64,000 nucleotides of DNA from an uncultured Collinsella sp. GTDB taxonomy: Bacteria; Actinomycetota; Coriobacteriia; Coriobacteriales; Coriobacteriaceae. The notes below the pieces were generated by a model, which made no database searches, was not told the DNA's origin, and was given only the letters and a program-made list of their open reading frames with translations. Positions 53,695 through 62,843 of this stretch are shown one piece after another; position 1 is the first letter of the stretch; each line of letters opens with the position of its first letter. The DNA lies in contig CAUCQW010000001.1 in NCBI GenBank assembly GCA_958445065.1, positions 124,001-188,000 of the forward strand, given 5' to 3'. The position numbers and the translations under genes were made by a program.

Positions 53695-54714
53695 ATGCCT
53701 TCAACCCTTCCCGCCCCCATCGACAAGCTCGCCATCGTTGTCGTCACCTATAAGCGCCAGGAACTCCTGGCCAACCTGTTCGACTCTATGACCAAGCTCA
53801 CTGCCGCGCCCTGGCGCATCGTGATTGTCGATAACGAAAATTCGCGCGAGACCGAGGCCATGTGCGCCGCATTTAACGAGCGCCTGGCCAACCTGTGGGG
53901 CATCGACACCGAGCAGCCCGACGCGCAGGGCGGCACCGACCGCGTCATCTACGCCCCGCAGCTCGAAAACGGCGGCGGTGCGGGCGGCTTCTCCGCCGGC
54001 ACTAAATGCGCCTACGACCTGGGCGCCCAGTGGTTCTGGGTGATGGACGACGACGTGCTCGTCATCCCCGAAGGCATCGAGCGTCTTGCCAAGTGGACCG
54101 ACCGCTACGATGTCATCCAGGGTTCGCGCCTAGACTTTGACGGCGGCGCCTTCTTTTGGCAATACCAACTCATCCTTTCGCTCGGCATTCCCAACCCAGT
54201 CGCCAAGTGGGATCTGGGTCCCGAGGGCTACCGCACCATGAACCAGCTGTGCTTTGAGGGCGGCATGTTCTCGCGCCGCGTGGTCGACAAGATCGGCCTG
54301 CCCGACGCGCGCTTCTTTATCTACGGCGACGATGCCTGCTATGGCTACGTGGCCAGCCAGCACTTCTCCGCCGCCGTTGTTGCCGACGTGGTTCTCAAGC
54401 GCGCCCGCGCCGTCTCTAACTGGGATATCGCCGGCAAGCGCCAGCTCAACTCCACGAGCGACACCAACCGCTACTACATTATGCGCAACCGAGGCTTCCT
54501 CGCCCGCTACATGCAGATCTACGGCGACTATCACCCCGTGCTGTTCCGTCTGGGCAACGCCGCGACCTTCTGCAAGGAATTCATTCGCCTGGCTGCCGTT
54601 GACAAGTGCTTTAAGACCGGCATCCCGGCGCTGCGCCGTGGCATGAAAGACGCCCGCAAGATTATCAAGGACCCCGACTGGGAGCCCATGCCGCCCATGA
54701 AGGACGCAGAGTAA
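53695..54714 (+). CDS. GT2 glycosyltransferase, galactofuranosyltransferase-like
   Basis: 339 residues. Motifs: LAIVVVTYKRQELLANLFDS, IVIVDNENSRETEAM, NGGGAGGFSAGTKCAYDLGA, WFWVMDDDVLVIPEG (DDD metal site), RFFIYGDDACYGYVA and RNRGFLARYM. The GGGAGGF stretch followed by a DDD and a later GDD is the layout of GlfT1/GlfT2 and related rhamnosyl/galactofuranosyl transferases; no UDP-galactopyranose mutase gene is visible here, so the donor is open. ATG 53695; AAGGA lies 13 nt upstream, longer than usual. It is transcribed away from the GT2 operon and ends 24 nt from a convergent ATPase gene. Confidence 0.83.
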   Translation: MPSTLPAPIDKLAIVVVTYKRQELLANLFDSMTKLTAAPWRIVIVDNENSRETEAMCAAFNERLANLWGIDTEQPDAQGGTDRVIYAPQLENGGGAGGFSAGTKCAYDLGAQWFWVMDDDVLVIPEGIERLAKWTDRYDVIQGSRLDFDGGAFFWQYQLILSLGIPNPVAKWDLGPEGYRTMNQLCFEGGMFSRRVVDKIGLPDARFFIYGDDACYGYVASQHFSAAVVADVVLKRARAVSNWDIAGKRQLNSTSDTNRYYIMRNRGFLARYMQIYGDYHPVLFRLGNAATFCKEFIRLAAVDKCFKTGIPALRRGMKDARKIIKDPDWEPMPPMKDAE

Positions 54715-54738
54715 CGGAAGCCGGAAACACCTCAGCGC

Positions 54739-56535
54739 TTAAAGCCGCTGGCACACCGTAGCCACATGCTGCCCATCAAAACCGAACCCCCAGCGCATGC
54801 GACCCACGCCGGGGCGCGGCACACGGATTTCGTCGATGCCGTCGCGCTCTATGTCGAGTAGCGACTGCACGGCCAGCAATTCCAGGCCCAGCGCATCCAC
54901 ATCGGGGTCATACATCAAGTTAATCGTTATCAGCGGGCGCTCGTCCAGCATGCCAATCGTATCTGCTACGTCGAACACAGCACCCGTAGGGAAAACCTGG
55001 ATGTCCCAGCGACCCGCGCCACACTTTCGCCTCGAGGCAGGATTGGCATAGCCCGGCAAGCCAAAGCAGAGCCCCTGCAAGAGCAGATGATATGGCAGCG
55101 GCGCATCTGGGTCGGTCGCACCGATTCCCGCATCTCCCAGGATGCGGCTTAGCGCCCGCCTCACCGTATCCTCGTCCCCACGGCACAACCCGTCGCGAAA
55201 CGCATCGACGTCTCGAATGTCTTCGGCAGCACACTCAAACCACTCAATAATCACTAGACGCAAGGCCTGGCGAAGCTCGTTATTGGGCAATCGCAAAGCA
55301 CGGAGGCGATCGCCATGTTCTGGCTCCTCAGTCATATCCGTCGTGAGAAAACCGGACAGATACAGCGCTGTCCACATGCCATCGTCAGGCGAGACATCTG
55401 GCTCTGCAGTGCCCAAACAAAGCGGGACCTCAGCGCACCCATGGGCCTCGAGCAAATCAAACAAGACCGAAAGGCGGTCGAGATTCCACCCGGCAACTAC
55501 CCTACTCAGGCAATCCGCATACCCATACAGATCGGCGCGCACAGGCGCCGTGCAGCCTCGGTCCAGAAAACCGATCACGCGCGCCGGACTCGAGCAATAG
55601 ACCCTGCCAAACCGATATCCCTCGAGCCATTCACGCGCATCATCAAGGTTTTCCTCGCGCCCAGCACGATTCAACAGAGCCTGGACCTCGGCATCCGAAA
55701 AGCCGAACCAACGGTCACACCACGTCGAAAGCGGCGTCGACAGACAATACGAGCAACTGCGCGACGAAAGCGCCGCTTCGGCAGGACTGGGACGCTCCCC
55801 CATCAGACACGTCAGCCGCAACGAATCGCGCGCAGTGGCAATGGCGTCGAACAGCACACGATCGAATAGCCCTGCCGGATCGGCGCCGGAAGCGCCCCTC
55901 GCGCTCGCACGGCCCAACCACGCCGCGTCGTACCCATCAACGAGCAATACAACCTGCTCATCGCAGGCCATCTCCAGCAGCCCAATGAGCACGCCAAGCA
56001 CCGAGGCGACCTCATCCTCGCTCGCCGCGCCACACGCAACGCGTTCGATGTGACGCACCTTGTCTCGAGCTAAATCCGGAGCCTCCAAGAGCGCCAACAA
56101 TCGAGCGCACTCGCCCGAAAGGGCATCGCGCACGGCGCCGGCAACAGCGGGGCCACGCCTCGCAGCGCTAGAAAAGTCCAGCGATATCACCGGATAGCAA
56201 GCGTACTCATCCCGATAGCGCCCGCCGTCTGCATCCCAAATCTGAGCATCGGCAAACAAACGCTGACCAGCGCGACCGACCGCTGGACGCTCCAGAAAAG
56301 CCCTGAGCATCGACAAGTTCATGCTCTTGCCAAAACCCTCGGGTCGACAGCACACCACAACGGACGCGTCGCAGTCCAACACATCGGCAATAAACATGGT
56401 CTTGTCGACCAGCATGCAGCAACCAAGAGCTTCCGCATAGTCGTGCATGCCAATGGGCAAAATCGCATCGTCATCACAGCCGATCAAACGCACGCCAAAG
56501 CCGGCAGCACAACCATTATTTGCCTGTTCAGACAC
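54739..56535 (-). CDS. AAA-ATPase-like protein with DUF1703/PD-(D/E)XK-type C-terminus
   Basis: About 598 residues. The N-terminal part has the AAA-ATPase-like family hallmark: ILPIGMHDYAEAL, MLVDKTMFIADVL, then a P-loop variant CRPEGFGKSMNLSMLRAFLE in place of the usual RPRRFGKS. VVLLVDGYDAAWL resembles Walker B. The C-terminal ~150 residues (LPYHLLLQGLCFGL ... VDALGLELLAVQSLLD) fit DUF1703, distantly related to PD-(D/E)XK nucleases, though I cannot place a full catalytic set. These proteins are abundant in gut bacteria with unknown role. Start set at GTG 56535 after a G-rich tract; the frame is open to 56655. The protein is unusually Cys- and Arg-rich. Confidence 0.75.
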   Translation of the reverse strand: MSEQANNGCAAGFGVRLIGCDDDAILPIGMHDYAEALGCCMLVDKTMFIADVLDCDASVVVCCRPEGFGKSMNLSMLRAFLERPAVGRAGQRLFADAQIWDADGGRYRDEYACYPVISLDFSSAARRGPAVAGAVRDALSGECARLLALLEAPDLARDKVRHIERVACGAASEDEVASVLGVLIGLLEMACDEQVVLLVDGYDAAWLGRASARGASGADPAGLFDRVLFDAIATARDSLRLTCLMGERPSPAEAALSSRSCSYCLSTPLSTWCDRWFGFSDAEVQALLNRAGREENLDDAREWLEGYRFGRVYCSSPARVIGFLDRGCTAPVRADLYGYADCLSRVVAGWNLDRLSVLFDLLEAHGCAEVPLCLGTAEPDVSPDDGMWTALYLSGFLTTDMTEEPEHGDRLRALRLPNNELRQALRLVIIEWFECAAEDIRDVDAFRDGLCRGDEDTVRRALSRILGDAGIGATDPDAPLPYHLLLQGLCFGLPGYANPASRRKCGAGRWDIQVFPTGAVFDVADTIGMLDERPLITINLMYDPDVDALGLELLAVQSLLDIERDGIDEIRVPRPGVGRMRWGFGFDGQHVATVCQRL

Positions 56536-56671
56536 CAAAACGTTCCCCCCTAAATCGCAGCACGATGCCAATTGTAATGACCGCCTCGCGCGTACCGATG
56601 TCGCCGCGCGAACATATCGGGCAACGGTAGCAACAAGAGGTGTGAGGGGGCACAACTAATCGTTGCACAAC

Positions 56672-56711
56672 AAAAAACGGGGCCCGATGCATTCGCACCG
56701 GACCCCGTTCC
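56672..56711 (-). terminator. Terminator after the MPKTG surface protein gene
   Basis: On the minus strand GAACGGGGTCCGG pairs with the CGGGCCCCGTT arm around a short loop and is followed by TTTTT. Confidence 0.85.
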
Positions 56712-56740
56712 GACTCTTTAGTTATCTGGCAACCGAGAGG

Positions 56741-58552
56741 CTACTCCTCCGAGCTGTCCTCCCCAGAAGCTTTCTTCTGCTGATCGAGCTTATGCTTACC
56801 GCTCACGATGGACGTAGCGCCCAGCGTAGCCAAGCTCGCACTGGCAAGGCTCGCCATCACGATCAAGTCGCCCGTCTTGGGCATATTGCCGCCAGATGAC
56901 TTGGTCGTTGTAGTCGTCGTGGTTGTAGTGGTCACCGTCTTGGAGTCATTTTGCTCCTGAACCTGGTTATCAGCGCCGCTCTTGTCGTCGTCTTCGGACT
57001 GTTTCTTTTCGCCCTCGGTCTTGCTCTCGTCCTTCTTCTCAGATTCAGACTTCTTATCCTCGTCCTTCTTCTGAGCGGACTTGTCGCCCTTCTCATCAGA
57101 GCTAGGACCCTTATCGGATTCAGCCTTTTCGGAAGCCTTGTCCTTTGAGTCGCCCTTTGCGGCCTCGGTCTTTTCCATGGAAACCTGATCAGAGTTGTCC
57201 TTGTTCTGAGTCGAGCCATTATTGACGCCAGCCATCAGCGAAGAGCCCAACGTAGAACCAAGCTGCACGGAGAAAGAAGGCTTCTTGTCCGGCGAAGCAA
57301 CGGGAGCGTCCGGCGCCTTATTCGAGTCGTCCTTGGAAGCATCGGAATCAGGGGTTGCGTCAGAGCCGAAGCCGTTGTTAGAGCCGGTGCCAACGGACGA
57401 ATCGCTCGAACCAGTGGAAGAATCAGAGGAACCAGCGTCGGTCGAACCAGAGGCGGCGCTGTCCGTATTGCCGGCAGAGCTTGAAGACGAATCGCCCGCA
57501 GCAGAGCCGTTCAAATCGGAGCCGTTCGAGGTAGAGCCGTCGTTGGTAGTGCCGCCAGCAGAGCCATTACCGTCAGCATCGGTCGAGGGCGCATCCATCC
57601 TGTCATCGTTGACATCGTCACTCGAGTCGCCATTCGAATCAGGTGTCGGCGAGGGCGCCGGTGTGGGCTCGGGCTGCACGGGCGTCGCAGCGGCAGCCTC
57701 ATCCTCGGCGATAAAAACCAAGCAGTCCTTCAGCTCATTTTTATAACGATTCTTCCAGCCCTCATGATACTGGGGCTGACTCGAAAACTTAGTGGCGACA
57801 TTGTTGACCACGCTATTGGAGAGCGCCGTCACAAACTCGCGGTCGGACATATCGTTGGAAAGATTCGCCCAGCGGAAAAAGTCCCTGCAGCCACCGGTGC
57901 CGCACATGTTGGTGATGCTCCACACCATGCCCTTGACGCAATCGGCGCGGCCCGAAATATCAATGCCCAGGCCGCTCTTGAGCCACGCCTCGGTCACCGC
58001 ATAGTACGAGTTGTACGCATAGGCATCTTGAAGTGCTGAGAACTCAACAGGATCGGTGTTGTACGCACCTTGGAAGGCATCCTGCGCGATATGGCCCAGC
58101 TCGGTAAATTGGCCGTTCTCGTACATGGCATTGCTCGTGTTGGAAATCTCGCTGCCGCGATCAATCGCATCCTTGAGCATGCAGTATTTTTCGGGGTTGT
58201 AGTTGTAGGCCTGCTTCATAAACGGGATGAGCGACCAACGACGGTCGAACTGGTAATAGCCCAGCGCGTTATAACCGTCGCCATACGAAAAGCCCTGGTT
58301 GTAATTACCATGGCTCTCGTACTTGGTAAAGTACTTCATCTCGGGAGTCACGTTGACAAACGAAACGCCCTGGACCGACCTCAGCACGCCCGAGAAAGAC
58401 TGCTGGGTGTAGAGACCTTTGTCGATATCGGTGGCATCCGAGGCAACGCCCGGCGTGGGCTCCTCGGCAGCGGCGGGTGCCGGCGCGGAAACGGCGCCAA
58501 ACGAAAGCGCCAGCGTCAGGCCCGCGACAATAGCAGAATGCTTGGGCTGCAT
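56741..58552 (-). CDS. Secreted, probably sortase-anchored protein with lysozyme/VgrG-like domain
   Basis: 603 residues. Signal peptide (VAGLTLALSFGAVSAPAPAAA). Residues ~70-290 form a folded domain with KYESHGNYNQGFSYGDGYNA followed by LGYYQFDRR, a pattern like transglycosylase or VgrG-associated muramidase domains; the Glu in YESHG would be catalytic (inference). Residues ~300-550 are low complexity, first Ser/Asp/Gly-rich, then Lys/Glu/Asp-rich, ending in a run of ten Thr. The C-terminus, NMPKTGD, a hydrophobic stretch and a charged tail, is an LPXTG-like sortase signal with Met in place of Leu and some extra length after the helix. GGGAGG lies 5 nt before the ATG. Confidence 0.78.
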   Translation of the reverse strand: MQPKHSAIVAGLTLALSFGAVSAPAPAAAEEPTPGVASDATDIDKGLYTQQSFSGVLRSVQGVSFVNVTPEMKYFTKYESHGNYNQGFSYGDGYNALGYYQFDRRWSLIPFMKQAYNYNPEKYCMLKDAIDRGSEISNTSNAMYENGQFTELGHIAQDAFQGAYNTDPVEFSALQDAYAYNSYYAVTEAWLKSGLGIDISGRADCVKGMVWSITNMCGTGGCRDFFRWANLSNDMSDREFVTALSNSVVNNVATKFSSQPQYHEGWKNRYKNELKDCLVFIAEDEAAAATPVQPEPTPAPSPTPDSNGDSSDDVNDDRMDAPSTDADGNGSAGGTTNDGSTSNGSDLNGSAAGDSSSSSAGNTDSAASGSTDAGSSDSSTGSSDSSVGTGSNNGFGSDATPDSDASKDDSNKAPDAPVASPDKKPSFSVQLGSTLGSSLMAGVNNGSTQNKDNSDQVSMEKTEAAKGDSKDKASEKAESDKGPSSDEKGDKSAQKKDEDKKSESEKKDESKTEGEKKQSEDDDKSGADNQVQEQNDSKTVTTTTTTTTTTKSSGGNMPKTGDLIVMASLASASLATLGATSIVSGKHKLDQQKKASGEDSSEE

Positions 58553-58691
58553 AAGATCCTCCCTGCATTGGTATAGTTAAAGTGCAGTTTGCAAAGATAG
58601 AAATAAGTATTGCAGCTCGCCCGTTGTTGCACAACAACCCCTCGGTAAACGGCAACAACCCTCCGCGAAATCTTAAGGAATTGCGCTCAAC

Positions 58692-59123
58692 CTACAGCTT
58701 AATGTCAAAGTTGATTTCGGGGACGGCGGCCAGGTCGGCCAACGTCACGCCGTCAACATAGTTCTCGATGACCTCGTCCAGGCCGCGCCAGAACTTGACG
58801 GTGGAACACAGGTCGCTGCGGGCGCAGCTGTTGTCGATGCCATCGCACGCCACCGGAGCCGTGCTGCCTTCGACGGCACGCAGGATGTCGCCGGCACGCA
58901 CCTCGGCGGGGTCCTTGGCCATCATGTAGCCACCGCCCTTGCCGCGCACGCTCTTAAGCAGACCCGCCTTCATAAGCGGACGAACCAGCTGCTCCAAATA
59001 CTTTTGTGAGATATGCTCGCGGTCGGCAACCTCGCGCAGGGCAATCTTGCCCTCGGCGTCACCGAGCGCCGCGATATAGATCATTAACCGGAGGGCATAG
59101 CGGCCCTTGGAAGAAATGAGCAT
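58692..59123 (-). CDS. Rrf2 family Fe-S-sensing regulator
   Basis: 143 residues. Winged helix: MLISSKGRYALRLMIYIAAL, LREVADREHISQKYLEQLV, LLKSVRGKGGGYMMA. Three Cys follow in VACDGIDNSCARSDLC (C-x6-C-x5-C), the cluster-ligand pattern of IscR/SufR-type sensors. Divergent from sufC, so it most likely controls the suf operon. I chose ATG 59123 with GGGAGGG 5 nt upstream; the 17-codon extension is not family-like. Confidence 0.92.
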   Translation of the reverse strand: MLISSKGRYALRLMIYIAALGDAEGKIALREVADREHISQKYLEQLVRPLMKAGLLKSVRGKGGGYMMAKDPAEVRAGDILRAVEGSTAPVACDGIDNSCARSDLCSTVKFWRGLDEVIENYVDGVTLADLAAVPEINFDIKL

Positions 59124-59238
59124 ATCTACCCTCCCGTTGTTCCTGGGACAAAATACCAGGCTTGTTTGTCCCAAATCTTATGCGCGCGGGGCAAACAATC
59201 CTGATTAATTATGTCACGCATCTAAAAAGTCGAGTGGA

Positions 59239-59283
59239 TTAGTCGGGTTTTCCCTTGACTAACGCCGAACCCATAGTAACTTT
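59239..59283 (+). promoter_or_regulatory. Putative Rrf2 operator and suf promoter
   Basis: TTAGTC (59239-59244) and GACTAA (59257-59262) are an inverted pair 12 nt apart, with GGG/CCC inside. The right half overlaps a TTGACT -35-like element (59255-59260), followed 16 nt later by TAACTT. Bound regulator would cover the -35. Inference from position and symmetry. Confidence 0.5.
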
Positions 59284-59346
59284 ATTCCGAGAAGATTCCT
59301 AGGGTTTAGTACACCTATGAGTACACCATATACAGAGAGGGACAGC

Positions 59347-60147
59347 ATGAGCGCAAATCCGCTGCTTTCCATCGAAGGTCTGACCGCCTCCGTGGACGAG
59401 AAGACCATCCTCCACAACGTCAACCTCAACGTCGCCGCCGGCGAGACCCATGTGCTGATGGGACCCAACGGCGCCGGCAAATCCACCCTGGGCCACCTGG
59501 TCATGGGCGACCCCGTCTACACGGTCAACGACGGCCGTATCGTCTTTGACCGCCAGGACATCACCGAGCTCACCACCGACAAGCGTTCGCGCGCCGGCCT
59601 GTTCCTGAGCTTCCAGGCCCCGGTCGAGATTCCGGGCGTGCCGCTGTCGAGCTTTTTGCGTGCCAGCATCGCCGGCCGTCCCGGCCTGGAGATGAAGGGC
59701 AAGGAATTCCGCCGTCGCGTCAAGGAGCTCGCGGCCGAGCTCAACATGGATACCGCCTACCTCAACCGCGAGTTGGGCGTAGGCTTCTCGGGCGGCGAGA
59801 AGAAGAAGGTCGAGATGCTCCAGCTTCTGCTGCTGCAGCCCAAACTCGCCATCCTGGACGAAACCGACTCCGGCCTGGACGTCGACGCCCTGTCCACCGT
59901 CAGCCACGGCATGGACGCGTACCGCAAGAGCTGCGACGGCTCCATGCTCATCATCACGCACAACACGCGCATCCTGGAACACCTGGATGTCGACCGCGTC
60001 CACGTTATGGTCAAGGGGCACATCGTACGCGAGGACGACGCCTCGCTCATTCCCTGGATCGACAAGAACGGTTTTGAGACCTTCGAGCGCGAGGCCGCCG
60101 AGCAGCGCGCCCAGGCCGAAGCCGCCGCTGCCGAGCAGCAGGCGTAA
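59347..60147 (+). CDS. sufC: Fe-S cluster assembly ATPase SufC
   Basis: 266 residues. ABC-type ATPase of the SufBCD scaffold: Walker A MGPNGAGKSTL (near residue 39), SufC-specific FLSFQAPVEIPGVPL, signature GFSGGEKKKVEM, Walker B LAILDETDSGLDVDAL and IITHNTRIL. The Ala-rich tail after about 250 is unusual but short. I chose ATG 59347 (MSANPLLSI) with GAGAGGGA upstream; ATG 59317 is in frame but only adds ten unconserved residues. First gene of a sufC-sufB-sufD-sufS operon, 12 nt before sufB. Confidence 0.95.
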   Translation: MSANPLLSIEGLTASVDEKTILHNVNLNVAAGETHVLMGPNGAGKSTLGHLVMGDPVYTVNDGRIVFDRQDITELTTDKRSRAGLFLSFQAPVEIPGVPLSSFLRASIAGRPGLEMKGKEFRRRVKELAAELNMDTAYLNRELGVGFSGGEKKKVEMLQLLLLQPKLAILDETDSGLDVDALSTVSHGMDAYRKSCDGSMLIITHNTRILEHLDVDRVHVMVKGHIVREDDASLIPWIDKNGFETFEREAAEQRAQAEAAAAEQQA

Positions 60148-60159
60148 AGGGGCGACGCA

Positions 60160-61572
60160 ATGACCAAGAACCGCACCGAGGTCGCGGACATCGACCGCAG
60201 CCTCTACGACTTCACCTATGGCGAGAAGGGATTCGAGCGCCTCGACGCCGGCATCACGCCCGACATCGTGCGCGAGATCAGCGCCAAGAAGGACGAGCCA
60301 CAGTGGATGCTCGACCTGCGCCTCAAGTCCCTCGAGATTTTCAACCGCTTCCCGGATCCGACGTGGGGCCCCTCCATCGAGGGCTTGGACATGGACAACA
60401 TCGTCACCTACGTCAAGCCCAACACCGACCAAAAACACGACTGGGAGTCGGTGCCCGACGACATCAAGAACACCTTTGAGCGCCTGGGCATCCCCGAGGC
60501 CGAGCGCAGCTACCTGGCAGGCGTCGGCGCGCAGTACGACTCCGAGCTGGTCTACCACAACATGCAGGACACCGCGTCCAAGATGGGCATCGTCTACTCC
60601 GGCATCGAGGAGGCCCTGCACGACCCGCAGTGGGAACCGCTCATCCACGAGAAGTTTATGACGCTCATCCCGCCCACCGACCACAAGTTTGCGGCCCTGC
60701 ACGGCGCCGTATGGTCGGGCGGCTCGTTTGTCTACGTGCCCAAGGGCACCAAGCTCGACTTCCCGCTGCAGAGCTACTTCCGTCTTAACGCCAAGGGCGC
60801 CGGCCAGTTTGAGCACACGCTCATCATTGTCGAAGACGACGCCGACCTGCACTTTATCGAGGGCTGCTCCGCGCCCAAGTACAACGTGGCCAACCTCCAC
60901 GCCGGCGCCGTCGAACTCTTTGTGGGCAAGCGTGCGCACCTGCGCTACTCGACCATCGAAAACTGGTCCAAGAACATGTACAACCTCAACACCAAGCGTG
61001 CGCGCGTGGACGAGGACGGCGACATCGAGTGGATCAGTGGCTCCTTCGGCAGCCACGTGGGCTACCTCTACCCCATGAGCGTGCTCAATGGCCGCCGCGC
61101 CCGCTCGAGCTTTACCGGCATCACCTTTGCCGGCGCCGGTCAGAACCTCGACACCGGCTGCAAGGTCGTGCTCAACGCGCCCGAGACCTCGGCAACGGTC
61201 GAGACCAAGGGCATCTCCAAGAGCGGCGGCATCCAGACGTTCCGCAGCTCCATCGTGGCCACGCCCAAGGCCGAGGGCTCCAAGGCAACCGTGAGCTGCC
61301 AGTCACTGATGCTCGACGACCAGAGCCGCTCCGACACTATCCCCGCCATGGACATCCGCGCCAAGAACGTCGACATCGGCCACGAGGCCACCATCGGCCG
61401 CATCGGCGACGACAAGGTGTTCTACCTGATGAGCCGCGGCATCTCGGAGGAAGAGGCCCGCACCATGATCGTCAACGGCTTTGCCAACCCGGTCTCCAAG
61501 GAGTTGCCGCTGGAGTACGCCGTCGAGATGAACAACCTGATCAAGCTCGAGATGGAAGGAGCGATCGGATAA
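60160..61572 (+). CDS. sufB: Fe-S cluster assembly scaffold SufB
   Basis: 470 residues, the normal length. N-terminal helical part, then the right-handed beta-helix core: HGAVWSGGSFVYVPKG, IENWSKNMYNLNTKR, GSFGSHVGYLYPM, and the C-terminal SKSGGIQTFRSSIVATPKAE, VSCQSLMLDDQSRSDTIPAM and EATIGRIGDDKVFYLMSRG. Works with SufC and SufD to build [4Fe-4S] clusters with sulfur from SufS. Its stop overlaps the sufD ATG by one base (TAATG). Confidence 0.96.
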   Translation: MTKNRTEVADIDRSLYDFTYGEKGFERLDAGITPDIVREISAKKDEPQWMLDLRLKSLEIFNRFPDPTWGPSIEGLDMDNIVTYVKPNTDQKHDWESVPDDIKNTFERLGIPEAERSYLAGVGAQYDSELVYHNMQDTASKMGIVYSGIEEALHDPQWEPLIHEKFMTLIPPTDHKFAALHGAVWSGGSFVYVPKGTKLDFPLQSYFRLNAKGAGQFEHTLIIVEDDADLHFIEGCSAPKYNVANLHAGAVELFVGKRAHLRYSTIENWSKNMYNLNTKRARVDEDGDIEWISGSFGSHVGYLYPMSVLNGRRARSSFTGITFAGAGQNLDTGCKVVLNAPETSATVETKGISKSGGIQTFRSSIVATPKAEGSKATVSCQSLMLDDQSRSDTIPAMDIRAKNVDIGHEATIGRIGDDKVFYLMSRGISEEEARTMIVNGFANPVSKELPLEYAVEMNNLIKLEMEGAIG

Positions 61573-62843
61573 TGAATCAGACCACGAACACCGCTGCTAC
61601 CACCCTTGAGCAGGTCAATGCGATGCCGGCTGCCACATGGGGCTGGCTGAAGATGAATCAGACCAAGCTCGAGCTCTCTGACGAGCTTGCTGCCGCTCCC
61701 GCCGAGACCATTGAGGTTGAGGGCTTGGACGAGCAGTTTGCTGGCGTGGCAGACGCGTTCGACGCCGCCATGGACGCCATGGCCGAGCGCTTCCCCGAGC
61801 GGCGCGCCTCCGCCCCCGGCGACGCCGCCGACCGCGCCCGCATCACGCCCGAGACCGAGCTTGACGTGCCCGCCACCTCTGTCTACCAGGCCGGTGCCAT
61901 CAAGCTCGAGGAGGAGCTCTCCCCTGCTGAAGCCTTCGAGACCGGCATGGGCGAGGCTGCCTACGCCTACTTGGCCGAGCACGCCACCAAGCGCATCGTC
62001 ATCGATGTGCCCGCATACAAGCACGCCACGGTTACCGTGCGCGTGAGCGGTGTCGATGCAGCCGCGGCCATCGCCGCCATCGACGTCGTCGCCCGTCCCC
62101 AGTCGACGTTCGATCTGCTTATTGCCCTGGACTCCCCCGTTGCCGGCCAAGGCGTCGTGGGATCCGTGCTACGCGTGTGCGCCCATGAGTACGCCACCGT
62201 CAACGTGACCTGCACGCAGACGCTCGACGATAGCTGGATCGCGCTCGACGACACCGGCCTGTTCCTGGACGAGGGCGCGCGCGTCAACGTGCAGCACACC
62301 GTCCTGGGTGCCGGCGCCAGCGCCACCGGCCTTGCCGGCGACCTGCTGGGCGATACCGCCAAGGTCACCATCGATACTGACTACCTGGGCGCCCGCGAGC
62401 AGGTGCGCGACTTTAACTACGAGCTGCGCCACCGCGGTCGCAAGACCGAGTGCGAGATCGACGCCAACGGCGTGCTGACCGGCACGTCCAAGAAGGTCTA
62501 CCGCGGCACCATCGACCTCGTGCACGGTTGCAAGGGTGCAACCGGCACCGAGCGCGAGACGGTGCTTTTGGCCAACAAGGGCGTCGACAACAAGACCGTT
62601 CCCGTCATTCTCTGCGACGAGGACGACGTCGCCGGCAACCACGGAGCCACCATCGGCCACGTCCGCGACGAGCAGCTGTTCTATCTCGCCTGCCGCGGCC
62701 TTGACCAAAATGCCGCCGAGGACCTGTTCATCCGCGCCAAGCTGGAGGACGCCGCGCTTTCCGCGACCGACGAGCGCACCCGCGCCGCCGTCGTCCGCTT
62801 GGGCAACAACCTGATCGACAACTTTGAAGAGGAGCTCGCATGA
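61572..62843 (+). CDS. sufD: Fe-S cluster assembly protein SufD
   Basis: 423 residues. SufB-related beta-helix with the C-terminal landmarks YRGTIDLVHGCKGATGTERE, ILCDEDDVAGNHGATIGHV and LFYLACRGLDQNAAEDLFI (conserved His in NHGAT). Forms the SufBC2D complex. ATG overlaps the sufB stop; the stop overlaps the sufS start by 3 nt (ATGA). Confidence 0.94.
   Translation: MNQTTNTAATTLEQVNAMPAATWGWLKMNQTKLELSDELAAAPAETIEVEGLDEQFAGVADAFDAAMDAMAERFPERRASAPGDAADRARITPETELDVPATSVYQAGAIKLEEELSPAEAFETGMGEAAYAYLAEHATKRIVIDVPAYKHATVTVRVSGVDAAAAIAAIDVVARPQSTFDLLIALDSPVAGQGVVGSVLRVCAHEYATVNVTCTQTLDDSWIALDDTGLFLDEGARVNVQHTVLGAGASATGLAGDLLGDTAKVTIDTDYLGAREQVRDFNYELRHRGRKTECEIDANGVLTGTSKKVYRGTIDLVHGCKGATGTERETVLLANKGVDNKTVPVILCDEDDVAGNHGATIGHVRDEQLFYLACRGLDQNAAEDLFIRAKLEDAALSATDERTRAAVVRLGNNLIDNFEEELA

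Noticed and set aside
59299..61056. 585-residue minus-strand open frame
   Set aside because: Antisense to sufC and sufB; no motifs.
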